Shown here piece by piece: positions 51,438 through 60,145 of a stretch of 64,000 nucleotides of DNA; the first letter of the stretch is position 1; every line of letters starts with the position of its first letter. Origin of the DNA: Solirubrobacteraceae bacterium (GTDB lineage Bacteria > Actinomycetota > Thermoleophilia > Solirubrobacterales > Solirubrobacteraceae). Location: NCBI GenBank assembly GCA_029263125.1, contig JAJCYD010000010.1, positions 1 through 64,000 on the forward strand, written 5' to 3'. The position numbers and the translations under genes are program-made. The notes beneath the pieces were generated by a model. That model saw nothing but the letters and a program-made list of their open reading frames with translations, was not told where the DNA came from and searched no databases.

Positions 51438-51445
51438 CGCGGTCA

Positions 51446-52150
51446 GTGGCAGCCGATCCCGCGCTCGCGGAGCTCTATGAGGACAAGGCGCAGACGTACG
51501 CCGCCTTCGGCAACGGCGTGATCGCCGATCACGCGATCCGCCTGCTGCCCGAGCAGGGTCGCGTGCTCGATCTCGGCTGTGCGTCCGGCGGCCTGCTGGC
51601 GCTGCTGCGCCCGCGCGCCGCGCACCTCGCCGGCCTGGAGCTGTCGGCGACGGCCGCCCGCGCCGCCGCGCGGATCGCTGACGTGGTCGTGCAGGGAGCG
51701 ATCGAGGACCCCGAGCTGCCCTTTGAGCCCGACGCCTTCGACCTGGTCGTGCTCGCCGACGTGCTGGAGCATCTCGCCGACCCGGTCGCGGCGCTGCGCC
51801 GTGCCGCGGGATGGGCGCGCCCGGGCGCCACGATCCTGCTGAGCGTCCCGAACATCGTGCACTGGCAGGCGCGCCTGACGCTCGCCCGCGGGCGCTGGCC
51901 GGCGGCCGAGAGCGGGACGTTCGACGCAAGCCACCTGCGCTGGTTCACCCGCGCGACGGTCGCCGAGCTGATGGCGCAGGCCGGCCTCGTCGACGCGCAG
52001 CTCGACGCGGTCGTTCCCGCGCTGCGCAACCACCTGGCGCTGCCGGGCCGCGTGGACCGCCGGGTCGAGCCGCTGTGGCAGGCGCTCGGCCGCCGCGCTC
52101 CCGGGCTGCTCGGCTACCAGGTCGTGGGGATCGCCCGGCGCCCGCGGTGA
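51446..52150 (+). CDS. SAM-dependent methyltransferase (class I)
   Basis: This 234-residue methyltransferase has the SAM-binding glycine loop VLDLGCASGGLLALL (about residues 43-57), the acidic end of the second strand in LAGLELSATAA, and the post-strand-4 segment FDLVVLADVLEHLADP. This pattern fits UbiG/MetW-like enzymes. SVPNIVHWQARLTLARGRW is often seen in glycan-cluster methyltransferases. The GTG start is chosen from the TACGCT box. It is followed 30 bases later by another methyltransferase gene. The substrate is unknown. Confidence 0.88.
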   Translation: MAADPALAELYEDKAQTYAAFGNGVIADHAIRLLPEQGRVLDLGCASGGLLALLRPRAAHLAGLELSATAARAAARIADVVVQGAIEDPELPFEPDAFDLVVLADVLEHLADPVAALRRAAGWARPGATILLSVPNIVHWQARLTLARGRWPAAESGTFDASHLRWFTRATVAELMAQAGLVDAQLDAVVPALRNHLALPGRVDRRVEPLWQALGRRAPGLLGYQVVGIARRPR

Positions 52151-52180
52151 TCGACCGAAGCCATATGCTCGCCACCGCCC

Positions 52181-52855
52181 ATGGGCCTGAGGACGATCCG
52201 CTACGACATGAACCACGGCGCCGCCCGGCGCATCCTGCAGCCGCCGCTGAAGGCGTGGGCGGCTGCGCGCTCGCCTGAGGACGAGGTGCTCGAGGTCGGC
52301 GCCGGCCACTACGACCACCGGCCGCTGTTCTCGTGCACGCTGACGAAGTTCGACGCCGACGAGCAGCAGCGCCCCGACATCGTCGGCGACGCGCACGCGA
52401 TGCCGATGGACGACGACCGCTTCGACGCCGCGCTGGCGATCTCCGTGCTCGAGCACGTCGAGGACCCCTACCAGGTGGTGCGCGAGATGTACCGGGTGCT
52501 CAAGCCCGGCGCCCCGGTCTTCGCGTGGATCCCGTTCACCTTCGGCGTGCACGGCTTCCCGCAGGACGTCAGCCGCTTCACGACGTTCGGGATGCGGCGC
52601 CTGTTCGAGCGCGCGGGCTTCGAGGTCACGCGCGTCGACGAGAAGCCGTACTCCGGCGCGTTCCTGCAGCTCTCAAACCTCGTGCACTTCGTCCTGCCGC
52701 GCACCGACCACCGGCGCTGGATGCGCCCGCTGAACAAGGTCCTGTTCCTCGTCGCGCGGATGGGCTACCCGCTGGATCAGCGCTTTGGCAAGCTGCAGCT
52801 GAAGAACCTCTACACCGGCGCCGAGATCGAAGCGCGCAAGCCGGTCGCGACGTAG
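52181..52855 (+). CDS. SAM-dependent methyltransferase-like protein
   Basis: This 224-residue protein has a shortened SAM loop (VLEVGAGHYDHRPLF), then DIVGDAHAMPMDDDRFDAALAISVLEHVEDPYQVVREMYRVLKPG, a classic methyltransferase 11 region. The glycine motif has only two of the usual three Gly, so SAM binding may be altered. It is in the same direction as, and near, the first methyltransferase, and both could act on one glycan or lipid. TATGCT lies 11 bases before the ATG, a longer spacing than other boxes here. Confidence 0.85.
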   Translation: MGLRTIRYDMNHGAARRILQPPLKAWAAARSPEDEVLEVGAGHYDHRPLFSCTLTKFDADEQQRPDIVGDAHAMPMDDDRFDAALAISVLEHVEDPYQVVREMYRVLKPGAPVFAWIPFTFGVHGFPQDVSRFTTFGMRRLFERAGFEVTRVDEKPYSGAFLQLSNLVHFVLPRTDHRRWMRPLNKVLFLVARMGYPLDQRFGKLQLKNLYTGAEIEARKPVAT

Positions 52856-52946
52856 CCGTCACACCCGTTCGACGGTACGACAAGCCCACCGCATGGCCAG
52901 GCGCCTGCGGACTCGCCGGGGCGCCGACGCGTTCAGGCGCTGGCGA

Positions 52947-53789
52947 TCACGGCCGCGCACAGCGTGCTGTGGAGATCTGCCGCCCCTGCGGGCGACGACA
53001 GCTCGGAGCATCGGTTGACGAGCGGCTGGCGATCGCCGGCGGCTGACCGGGCACCGACGACAGCAGCTCGGACACCGTCACGAACGTAAGACCCCGGCGA
53101 CGCAGCTCGGGCAGGGCGAGCGTGAGCGTCGAGATCGCGCGCCCGGCGCCATTGGGTGCGTCGTGGGCGAGCAGGATCGACCCCGGCCGCACCTGGTCAA
53201 GCAGCATCCGCGCCGCGATCCGCGGGTCGCGGCCGAAGGCCAGGCGATCGATCGGGACGTCCCAGCCGACCATGCGCAGTCCGGCGGCGGCGGTCGCGGA
53301 GCTGACCCGCCGGTCAAAGAAGCCGTGCGGCGGGCGGAAGTACCGCGGCGCCCGCCCGGTGACGCGCCGCAGCGCCCGTGCGCCGCGCTGGATGTCCTCG
53401 CGGATCTCCGCCGCCGGCCGCGGAGGGAGCAGGTCATGAGACCACGTGTGGGTCTGCACCTCGTGTCCGGCGGCCAACTCCGAGCGGACGAGGTCCGGGT
53501 GGCGCTCCAGCCGGCGGCCGACGGCGAAGAACGTCGCGCGGATGTCGTTGGCGCGCAGGAACGCGAGGATCCGGCGCGTCGCCGAGGGCAGCGGGCCGTC
53601 GTCGAAGGTCAGCGCGATCTTACGCGGCCCGCCCCGGACGGCGACGATCGCGTTGTTGCGATCACCGAGATGGGCCGGCGAGAAGGCCAGGCGGGGCGGT
53701 GGCATGCGATCGCCGGCCGATCGCGCGGACGCCACGAGAACGCCGCAGAGCAGCACGAGCGCGACGACCGCGATCCGCCGCCAAGCCAC
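52947..53789 (-). CDS. Polysaccharide deacetylase (NodB domain), second copy
   Basis: This 280-residue secreted or membrane-anchored CE4 enzyme has an N-terminal hydrophobic signal (residues 5-22). The NodB core has ALTFDDGPLPSATRRIL, the metal-binding HTWSHDLLPP, FRPPHGFFD, and ILLAHDAPNG, so all catalytic motifs are present. The tail after residue 245 is low-complexity. The motif set is closer to peptidoglycan/chitin deacetylases than is the copy at 35257. It follows the molybdopterin operon on the same strand by 9 bases and could be transcribed with it. Confidence 0.9.
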   Translation of the reverse strand: MAWRRIAVVALVLLCGVLVASARSAGDRMPPPRLAFSPAHLGDRNNAIVAVRGGPRKIALTFDDGPLPSATRRILAFLRANDIRATFFAVGRRLERHPDLVRSELAAGHEVQTHTWSHDLLPPRPAAEIREDIQRGARALRRVTGRAPRYFRPPHGFFDRRVSSATAAAGLRMVGWDVPIDRLAFGRDPRIAARMLLDQVRPGSILLAHDAPNGAGRAISTLTLALPELRRRGLTFVTVSELLSSVPGQPPAIASRSSTDAPSCRRPQGRQISTARCARP

Positions 53790-53798
53790 GGTCGCGTG

Positions 53799-54272
53799 TC
53801 AGTCAGCCGTGGCGGCGCGGCGCTGCCGCGCCGCCCGCGCGAGCGTTAGGGCGATCCCGCCGACCAGGATGATCGCGAGCACGATCGCGAGGTTGCGGGG
53901 ATAGTCGTATGGCAGCAGCGAGGGCTCGTTGGGGTCGCGGCCGTCGCCCCGGAGCACGGGAATGCTCATGACGACAAGCGTTGCGCAGACCGCGAGCGTC
54001 GCCTGGATGCCGCCTCGGATGGCTGCCGGCAGCAGCCGCGTGAGCAGGAACGCCACGATGACCACCGCAGGCGCGACGAGCGCGTCATGGGCGATGAGGC
54101 CTCCCACGACGTACTTGACCATATTGCCCGGACGCGTCTGCGAGCTGTTGGTCATCAGCCCGATCAAGCCGAACGTGAAGACGCCGCCGCCGATGATCAG
54201 GCCGATCCACCACGCAGGACCCGAAGGCGTCTCGGTCTCGTGGGTCTGCAGATGCTCATCCTGTGCGTTCAC
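53799..54272 (-). CDS. Four-helix membrane protein coupled to the molybdopterin oxidoreductase
   Basis: This 157-residue membrane protein has four hydrophobic segments: WIGLIIGGGVFTFGLIGLM, DALVAPAVVIVAFLLTRLL, IQATLAVCATLVVMSIPVL and NLAIVLAIILVGGIALTLA. I do not recognise a family. The GTG start overlaps the oxidoreductase stop by 4 bases (GTGA), which indicates joint translation and perhaps one membrane complex. No haem-binding His pairs or Cys motifs are obvious, so an electron-transfer role is not supported; a structural subunit is more likely. Confidence 0.75.
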   Translation of the reverse strand: MNAQDEHLQTHETETPSGPAWWIGLIIGGGVFTFGLIGLMTNSSQTRPGNMVKYVVGGLIAHDALVAPAVVIVAFLLTRLLPAAIRGGIQATLAVCATLVVMSIPVLRGDGRDPNEPSLLPYDYPRNLAIVLAIILVGGIALTLARAARQRRAATAD

Positions 54273-55510
54273 GTGCGGACCTCGAGGGTGGTGACCCACT
54301 TCGTCTGCAGGACGCCGGGACGGTTGGGCGCGATCAGCCGGCAGGGGAAGCCGTGGTCGATGTGCAGCGGCTCGCCGTTGATGTCGAGCGCCAGCAGCGT
54401 GTCGTCCGCCCGCGCGAAGATCGTGTTGAGCTCGGAGGTGCGAAAGCTCTTTCGCATCTGCAGCGAGCGAACGATGATCTCGCCGCCTTCCGGCGCGCCG
54501 GCCCGTTCGAGCAGGTCTCGCACGCGAACGCCGCTCCAGACGCCGCTCGCGCTCCAGCCCTCGACGCAGGTGATCGGCAGATCAGCCTCGTGCTGGGGCA
54601 TCGCTCGCAGATCGGCGATCGAGAGCTCCAGCGGGGTCTGCACATCGCCCGTCACGCGCAACCGGAATGCCGCGTCGATCGCGGTCTCGGTGACTCCGGC
54701 GGAGATCGCGCTGCGATTGATCGGGATGCCCTGCGGGCCGATGCCGGGCACCCGCGGGGCGAGCGCGGCCAGCTCCTTGAAGGGACGGAACGTCTGGCCG
54801 ACGGTCGTGAGCGTCACCGCGCCGACAGCCGCGGCCGCGGCGCCGAGCGCGCCGCGGCGGCTCAGCGTTCCGGTCGGTGCCGGTGGCGATTCGGCGTGCG
54901 CCTCGGTCTCCTCGACGGGCTTTGCAAGCGCACGGCGTGTCTGGCGCATCTTCGCGCCGATGTGAATCATCAGGACGCCGATGAGCATCCATGATGCCCA
55001 GAAGTGCGTCACGACGAAGTTGAACTCCCAGGGATACCAGCCGACGGTGTTTGCCAGCCCGCTGAACAGCTGGAAGACGGCGAGCGCGACGAGCGCTCCG
55101 ACGAACAGCCGCTCGGTCGCCTGGACGACGTTCTTGGCGGGCGGCCAGGTGAACAGCAGCGGGTAGACGGTCCACAGCTTGAACAGCAGCAGCGGGATCG
55201 AGGCGATCCCCATGGCGACATGCGTGCCCTGCGTGACCCGGTACAGCCAACCGGGTGAAACCGGGGTTGACAAGAAGCCGATGTCGAGCGGGTTCTGGGC
55301 GAAGTGTGAGATGAGGCCCGTCGCAAAGCAGGTGAAGAACGTGACGGCGAGCGCCAGGCCGAGCCGCGCTGCGACGCCCTCGTCATGCAGGCGGCTGGTG
55401 AACGCGCCTTCCTGAAACGGACCCGGCGGGCGGTGGGCCTCCAGTCGCCGCGCGACGAACGCGACCGGGTCCTTGCCGGGCTTCAGCGGAGGCTGTGGAC
55501 GGCGGGGCAC
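54269..55510 (-). CDS. Sulfite-oxidase-type molybdopterin oxidoreductase fused to a cytochrome b-like membrane domain
   Basis: This is a 413-residue fusion. Residues 45-190 form four helices with His in TGLISHF, GTHVAMG, VVTHFWAS and VLMIHIGAK, positions suited to haem ligation. After a linker comes an internal twin-arginine stretch, LSRRGALGAAAAA (about residue 215). The C-terminal molybdopterin domain has the Mo-ligand Cys in ITCVEGWSASGVW and ends with HIDHGFPCRLIAPNRPG. It would oxidise or reduce a small oxyanion or sulfoxide on the outer face and pass electrons to its own haem domain. The substrate is unknown. It has a good GGGAGG ribosome site. Confidence 0.85.
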   Translation of the reverse strand: MPRRPQPPLKPGKDPVAFVARRLEAHRPPGPFQEGAFTSRLHDEGVAARLGLALAVTFFTCFATGLISHFAQNPLDIGFLSTPVSPGWLYRVTQGTHVAMGIASIPLLLFKLWTVYPLLFTWPPAKNVVQATERLFVGALVALAVFQLFSGLANTVGWYPWEFNFVVTHFWASWMLIGVLMIHIGAKMRQTRRALAKPVEETEAHAESPPAPTGTLSRRGALGAAAAAVGAVTLTTVGQTFRPFKELAALAPRVPGIGPQGIPINRSAISAGVTETAIDAAFRLRVTGDVQTPLELSIADLRAMPQHEADLPITCVEGWSASGVWSGVRVRDLLERAGAPEGGEIIVRSLQMRKSFRTSELNTIFARADDTLLALDINGEPLHIDHGFPCRLIAPNRPGVLQTKWVTTLEVRT

Positions 55511-55640
55511 CGGGCCTCCCGTCGGGTGGTGTGCACGATGGTGACGATGGTGTGCAGCATATGTGCGCCGTATTACATGGTGCGAAACGCCCCGTCGATC
55601 CGGCTCGATCTCACCGACGGCCTGTCAGCATCGATGGCCT

Positions 55641-56303
55641 GTGTCGACTGCATCACTGCGCCTACGAGGACTGACCAAGACGGTCGGCAGCGGGCGCGCC
55701 GCGCGCCGGGTGCTCGACGGCGTCGACCTCGACCTGATGCCGGGCGAGCTCGTGGCGGTGGTCGGCCCGTCGGGGTCGGGCAAGTCCACGCTGCTGCACC
55801 TGGCAGGTGGTCTGGACCTGCCGGAGGCGGGGGAGGTGGAGGTCGCCGGCGAACGCCTGTCGGGGCGTTCGGACGCCGAGCTGGCGCGCCTGCGTGCTCG
55901 TCACGTGGGGTTCGTCTTCCAGGCCTTTCACCTCGTCGCGGAGCTGTCCGGTGAGGAGAACGTCCGCCTGGCGGCGCGCTTTGGCACCCGCGACGCCGCC
56001 GACCGCGTCGCGGCGCTGATCGACGCCGTCGACCTGCGCGCGGTCGCCCGCTCGCTGCCCGCCCAGCTCTCCGGCGGCGAGCAGCAGCGCTTCGCCGTCG
56101 CGCGGGCGCTCGTCAACGACCCGACCGTGATCCTCGCCGACGAGCCGACCGGCAACCTCGACGCGCGCTCCGGAGCGACCGTGCTCGACCTGCTGCGACG
56201 CAGCACCGACTCCGGGCGCGCCGTCCTCGTCGTCACCCACGACCCCGCGGTGACCGCACGCGCCGACCGCGTCCTGCGCTTGCACGACGGCTCGCTGGCA
56301 TGA
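55641..56303 (+). CDS. ABC transporter ATP-binding protein (LolD/MacB type)
   Basis: This 220-residue ATPase has Walker A VVGPSGSGKSTLLHL, the Q-loop in VFQAFHL, signature LSGGEQQRFAVARAL, Walker B VILADEPTGNLD and the switch His in VVTHD. It is the type that pairs with FtsX-like permeases. The GTG at 55641 gives the usual N-terminus; a longer frame starting at 55563 would add 26 atypical residues. It overlaps the permease by 4 bases (ATGA). Together they form a type VII (MacB-like) extrusion system with an unknown cargo. Confidence 0.93.
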   Translation: MSTASLRLRGLTKTVGSGRAARRVLDGVDLDLMPGELVAVVGPSGSGKSTLLHLAGGLDLPEAGEVEVAGERLSGRSDAELARLRARHVGFVFQAFHLVAELSGEENVRLAARFGTRDAADRVAALIDAVDLRAVARSLPAQLSGGEQQRFAVARALVNDPTVILADEPTGNLDARSGATVLDLLRRSTDSGRAVLVVTHDPAVTARADRVLRLHDGSLA

Positions 56304-58561
56304 GGCGCGCGCTGCGCCGCCTGCGCGGCCGGCGCCGGCGCGTGCTGACCGCGGCGGCACTGACCGCCGCGGCCGGGTTGGCGGTCGGCGTCGCGGGGAC
56401 CGTCGGCTTCTCCCTGGCGACGGGCTATGACCGCGCCGCGCAGCGCACCGACCAGCCCGACGTGCTGGGGCGCTTTGCGCCGCAGCGCCTGTCGGTGCTG
56501 CGCGAGCGACTGGACCGGCTGCCCAACGTCGAGGCGATCTCCTATCGCCTGGAGGTCAACCGCGTCCGGCTTGCCGCCAATGGCCAGTCCAAGCGCAACG
56601 GCGCGGTCCACGTCGTGCGGCCGGGCCGGCGGGGCTATGGCGTCGTCGCCGGCCGCGACCTGGGTTCGCGGGCCGGCGAGGCGCTCGTCGAGCGCGGGGT
56701 CGCCGAGGAGTGGAAGCTGCAGGTCGGGGACCGGATCGACGTCGGCGGGCTCGGATCGCTGCGCATCGCGGGGATCGCGCTGTCGGTGGACAATGTCGCG
56801 TTCCCGCTAGCGACGGTGCCCCGCATCTATGTCTCCGAAGCCGAGATCTCGCGCCGCTTCGGCGCCGACGCCAACCCCGGAGTGAACCTCGCGCTCGTCT
56901 GGCTCGCCGACCCGAGCCGGCTGGACATCACGCTGGCGGCCGCTCGGCCGGCGGTCTTCGGGCTGCGCACCGAGCAGCTGCTGACCAAGCGGGCGGTGCG
57001 CCAGGTCATCGACCAGGCGGCCGGGATCGTGATCGCGCTGCTGGCGGTCTTCGGGCTCGTCGCGTGCGCCTGCGCGGGCGTCATGCTCGCCGCCGCATCC
57101 GCCGCAGAGGTCCGCCGGCGCGCGCCGGCGCTGGGCGTGCAGCGCGCCCTCGGGGCCACGCGCGGGGCGGTCGTCGGCGACGAGACGCTGGATGCCGTGC
57201 TCGTCGCGGCGCCGGCGGCGGCACTGGGTCTCGGCGTCGGAGCCCTGGCGGCCGCCGGCCCGACCGCGAACCTGCTGGGCTTCCTCAACGAGGTCGCTCC
57301 CGGATCGGCGCTGCTGTGGCCGCTGGCGGGGGCGTTCGCCGGGCTCGTGACGGTCGCCGCCGCGGGCGCGGCGTGGCCGGCATGGCGGCTGAACCGCAAG
57401 GCGGTGTCCGAGCTGCTGCGCGGGGGAGATCTCGCGACCGGCCCGGCCAAGCGCCGCCGCGTGCCGTCCGGTGGGCTCTTCGGCCTCGGCGCGCGTTTTG
57501 CCTTCGCGCGGCGGGGACGGTGGACGTCGACGATCAGCGCGCTGGCGGTCGCCGGTGCGGCGATGCTGCTCGTGCTCGCGGTCGCGGACCTGCTCGTCTC
57601 GCTGCGCGACGATCCCGGCACGCTCGGGCGCCGCTACGCGCTGACGGTGCCCGGCGAGCAGCGCGACGCCAGGACGATCGCACGGATCCCCGGCGTCGCC
57701 GCAGCGGCGCAGCGCTCGACCGTCGAGGCGGCCGACTCGTTCTCGTTGACCGAGCCGCTGCGCGTCATCGCCTACCCCGGCGACCATGTGCCGTTCGAGG
57801 CACCGCCGCTGGCCGAGGGGCGGCGCCTGGCCGCCGACGGCGAGGTCGAGGTCGGACTGGGACTTGCCGACACGCTGGGCCTGCGTCCCGGCAGCGAGCT
57901 GGCGATCCAGCCCGCGGGCAGCGGCGAGCTGCGCTTCCGCGTCGTCGGGATCGTGCGGGCGCTGGAGAACGACGGCCGCGTCGTCTATGCCCGCACCGCG
58001 CGCCTGCGCGACGCCGACCCGTCGCTTGGCGGGCCGATCGCGATCCGGTTGGCGTCCGGGGCCGACCGCGCCGATGTCGTGCGGCGCCTCGACGCGGCGG
58101 GCTTCGAGAGCAGCGCGACGGGCGGCGCGACGCCGCGCAACCGGTCGTTCCTCGGTGTGCTGGCCTCGGTCCTGCGGGCGGTGGCGCTGGCGATCGGGCT
58201 CGTCTGCCTGGCCGCGATCCTGCAGACGCTGGCGCTGACGACGCGCGACCGGCGCCGCGCGCTGGCGGTCATGCGCGCGACTGGCGCGCCGCCGGGCGCA
58301 CTGGCCGCCGTCCTCACCGGAACCGCGGCAGCGCTGATCGTGCCCGCCGTCGTGCTGGCCGTGCTCTTGCAGCGCTTCGTGCTGGGACCGATCGTCGCCG
58401 AGCTCGCCGCCAGCTACGCGACCCTGCCACTCGGCGTCGGCGCGACCGGCATCCTGCTCGTCGGCGGCGGCCTCGCGGCGATCGGCGCCGTCGCCGTGCT
58501 CGTCGTGACGCGCGCCGCGACGCGCGAGCCGGTGGCCGCGGGAATCGAACGCGATGATTGA
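56300..58561 (+). CDS. FtsX/MacB-like ABC permease
   Basis: This 753-residue permease has an N-terminal helix (about 15-38), a large extracytoplasmic domain, three helices near 225-360, another helix and domain, and three C-terminal FtsX helices (from about residue 625 to the end). That is the ten-helix, two-fold arrangement of actinobacterial exporters. RRRAPALGVQRALGATRGAVV and RRRALAVMRATGAPPGALAAVL are the two coupling segments. It is coupled to the ATPase upstream and overlaps the phosphoesterase lipoprotein by 8 bases downstream. Confidence 0.9.
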   Translation: MRRALRRLRGRRRRVLTAAALTAAAGLAVGVAGTVGFSLATGYDRAAQRTDQPDVLGRFAPQRLSVLRERLDRLPNVEAISYRLEVNRVRLAANGQSKRNGAVHVVRPGRRGYGVVAGRDLGSRAGEALVERGVAEEWKLQVGDRIDVGGLGSLRIAGIALSVDNVAFPLATVPRIYVSEAEISRRFGADANPGVNLALVWLADPSRLDITLAAARPAVFGLRTEQLLTKRAVRQVIDQAAGIVIALLAVFGLVACACAGVMLAAASAAEVRRRAPALGVQRALGATRGAVVGDETLDAVLVAAPAAALGLGVGALAAAGPTANLLGFLNEVAPGSALLWPLAGAFAGLVTVAAAGAAWPAWRLNRKAVSELLRGGDLATGPAKRRRVPSGGLFGLGARFAFARRGRWTSTISALAVAGAAMLLVLAVADLLVSLRDDPGTLGRRYALTVPGEQRDARTIARIPGVAAAAQRSTVEAADSFSLTEPLRVIAYPGDHVPFEAPPLAEGRRLAADGEVEVGLGLADTLGLRPGSELAIQPAGSGELRFRVVGIVRALENDGRVVYARTARLRDADPSLGGPIAIRLASGADRADVVRRLDAAGFESSATGGATPRNRSFLGVLASVLRAVALAIGLVCLAAILQTLALTTRDRRRALAVMRATGAPPGALAAVLTGTAAALIVPAVVLAVLLQRFVLGPIVAELAASYATLPLGVGATGILLVGGGLAAIGAVAVLVVTRAATREPVAAGIERDD

Positions 58562-60014
58562 GCGCCTTCGAGCCCTACTCGCCGCGGCCGCGGCGACCGT
58601 GCTGCTGGCCGCCTGCGGCGCCGACGCCGGGCCGCCCGCGCCGGGTTCGACGTTGCAGGCCACGCTGCGCGACGCCGACGGCGACGGGGCGCTGGAGCGC
58701 GGGCCCGCCGCGCCACTGCGAGATCGCACCGAGCTGGGTGCGCCGGCGCCGTCGACGCGCACGCTGGCGACGCTCGGGATCATCTCCGATGCCCACGTCC
58801 GCGACGAGGAGTCACCCGCCCGCGTGCCGTTCCTTGACCGCTTCGGCTCCCCGGTGGACTCGACGTTTCGCCCGCAGGAGGCGTTGTCGGCACAGGTGCT
58901 CGACGCCAGCGTGCGAGCCGTGCGCTCGCAGCGCCCCGACGCGCTGATCGTGGCCGGCGATCTCGCCGACAACGCCCAGGCCAACGAGCTCGACCTCGCG
59001 CTGACCGTGCTGCGCGGTGGTCGTGCTCGGCCCGACAGCGGGGCGCCGGGCTATGACGGCGTGCAGCGCGCGAGCAACGCAGACCCGCTCTTCTACCGTC
59101 CCGACACCGATGCGCCCCGCCATCCGGGCCTGCTGGAGCGCGCGCAACGCCCGTTCGGGGCGGCCGGCGTCGGCGTGCCGATCCTGCCGGTCGCGGGCAA
59201 CCACGATCTGCTCGTCCAGGGCGAGCTGCCGCCCGACGCCCGCACCCGCGAGATCGCCACCGGCGATCGCATGGTCACCGAGCTTCGCGAGCGTCCGAAG
59301 CTGCCCGACGGCTCGTCGTCGGGCGCCCAGCGCGTGGCGGCGATCCGCGCGATCCTCGCCGGGCCGCAGCTCGGCCCATCGCGACGGGTCGCCCCGGACA
59401 CGGCGCGCCGCGAGCTGCGCGCCGGCGAGGTCGTCGAGCGCCTGCGCGACGCGGCAGGGGTGCCTGGATCCAGCGCGAGCCTCGACTACGCCGCCGACGT
59501 CGGAGCGGACCTGCGCGTGCTGACCCTTGACGCCGTCGATCGCGCCGGCGGCTCGGGTGGCGCCGTCTCGGCCGCACAGGTGCGCTGGCTGCGCGGCGAG
59601 ATCGCGCGCGCCGGCTCGCGCGCGGTGATCGTCGCCACCCACCAGCCGCTGCGCTCCTCGCGCGGCGGGGAGGCGGTGCTGGCGCTGCTGGATCAGAGCC
59701 CCGCGATCGTCGCCACGCTGTCGGGGCACACCCACCGCCACCGCATCGCCCCGCGCCGCACGGCGTCGGGCGGCTACTGGGAGATCGAGACCGCGTCGCT
59801 CGCCGATCATCCCCAGCAGGCGCGGATGCTGCGCCTCGTCAGCACTCGCGGTGGCGGCCGGGCGCTGGAGACCTGGGTGGTCGACCACGACGGCGCGGGC
59901 CTCGCCGGGATCGCCCGCGAGCTGGCCTTCCTCGACGTGCAGGGCGGCCGTCCGCGCAACCTCGGCGCCGGCCGCAACGACCGCAACGTCCGCCTGGGGC
60001 TGCCCGCGCGGTAG
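58554..60014 (+). CDS. Calcineurin-like metallophosphoesterase lipoprotein
   Basis: This 486-residue protein has a signal peptide with lipobox LAAC (Cys about residue 21). The dimetal phosphoesterase motifs are all present: DAH in IISDAHV, GD in IVAGDLADN, GNHD in PVAGNHDLL, the lone His in VATHQPL and GHTH in LSGHTHRH. It would act outside the membrane on phosphate esters. The start overlaps the permease end by 8 bases, an uncommon pairing of ABC exporter and phosphoesterase. It resembles the TIGR03767 group of actinobacterial phosphoesterases (from memory). Confidence 0.88.
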   Translation: MIERLRALLAAAAATVLLAACGADAGPPAPGSTLQATLRDADGDGALERGPAAPLRDRTELGAPAPSTRTLATLGIISDAHVRDEESPARVPFLDRFGSPVDSTFRPQEALSAQVLDASVRAVRSQRPDALIVAGDLADNAQANELDLALTVLRGGRARPDSGAPGYDGVQRASNADPLFYRPDTDAPRHPGLLERAQRPFGAAGVGVPILPVAGNHDLLVQGELPPDARTREIATGDRMVTELRERPKLPDGSSSGAQRVAAIRAILAGPQLGPSRRVAPDTARRELRAGEVVERLRDAAGVPGSSASLDYAADVGADLRVLTLDAVDRAGGSGGAVSAAQVRWLRGEIARAGSRAVIVATHQPLRSSRGGEAVLALLDQSPAIVATLSGHTHRHRIAPRRTASGGYWEIETASLADHPQQARMLRLVSTRGGGRALETWVVDHDGAGLAGIARELAFLDVQGGRPRNLGAGRNDRNVRLGLPAR

Positions 60015-60145
60015 TCACGGCGCCGCCGCCTGTGACGCCTGGCGACCGTGGCGACTGCCTGTCACATGGCGCCAGTGAAGCGACACGACCGTCGATGGGC
60101 AGCGGCCTGTCGGACCTCACGGCCCGCGGCGCTCGTAGGGGAGAC

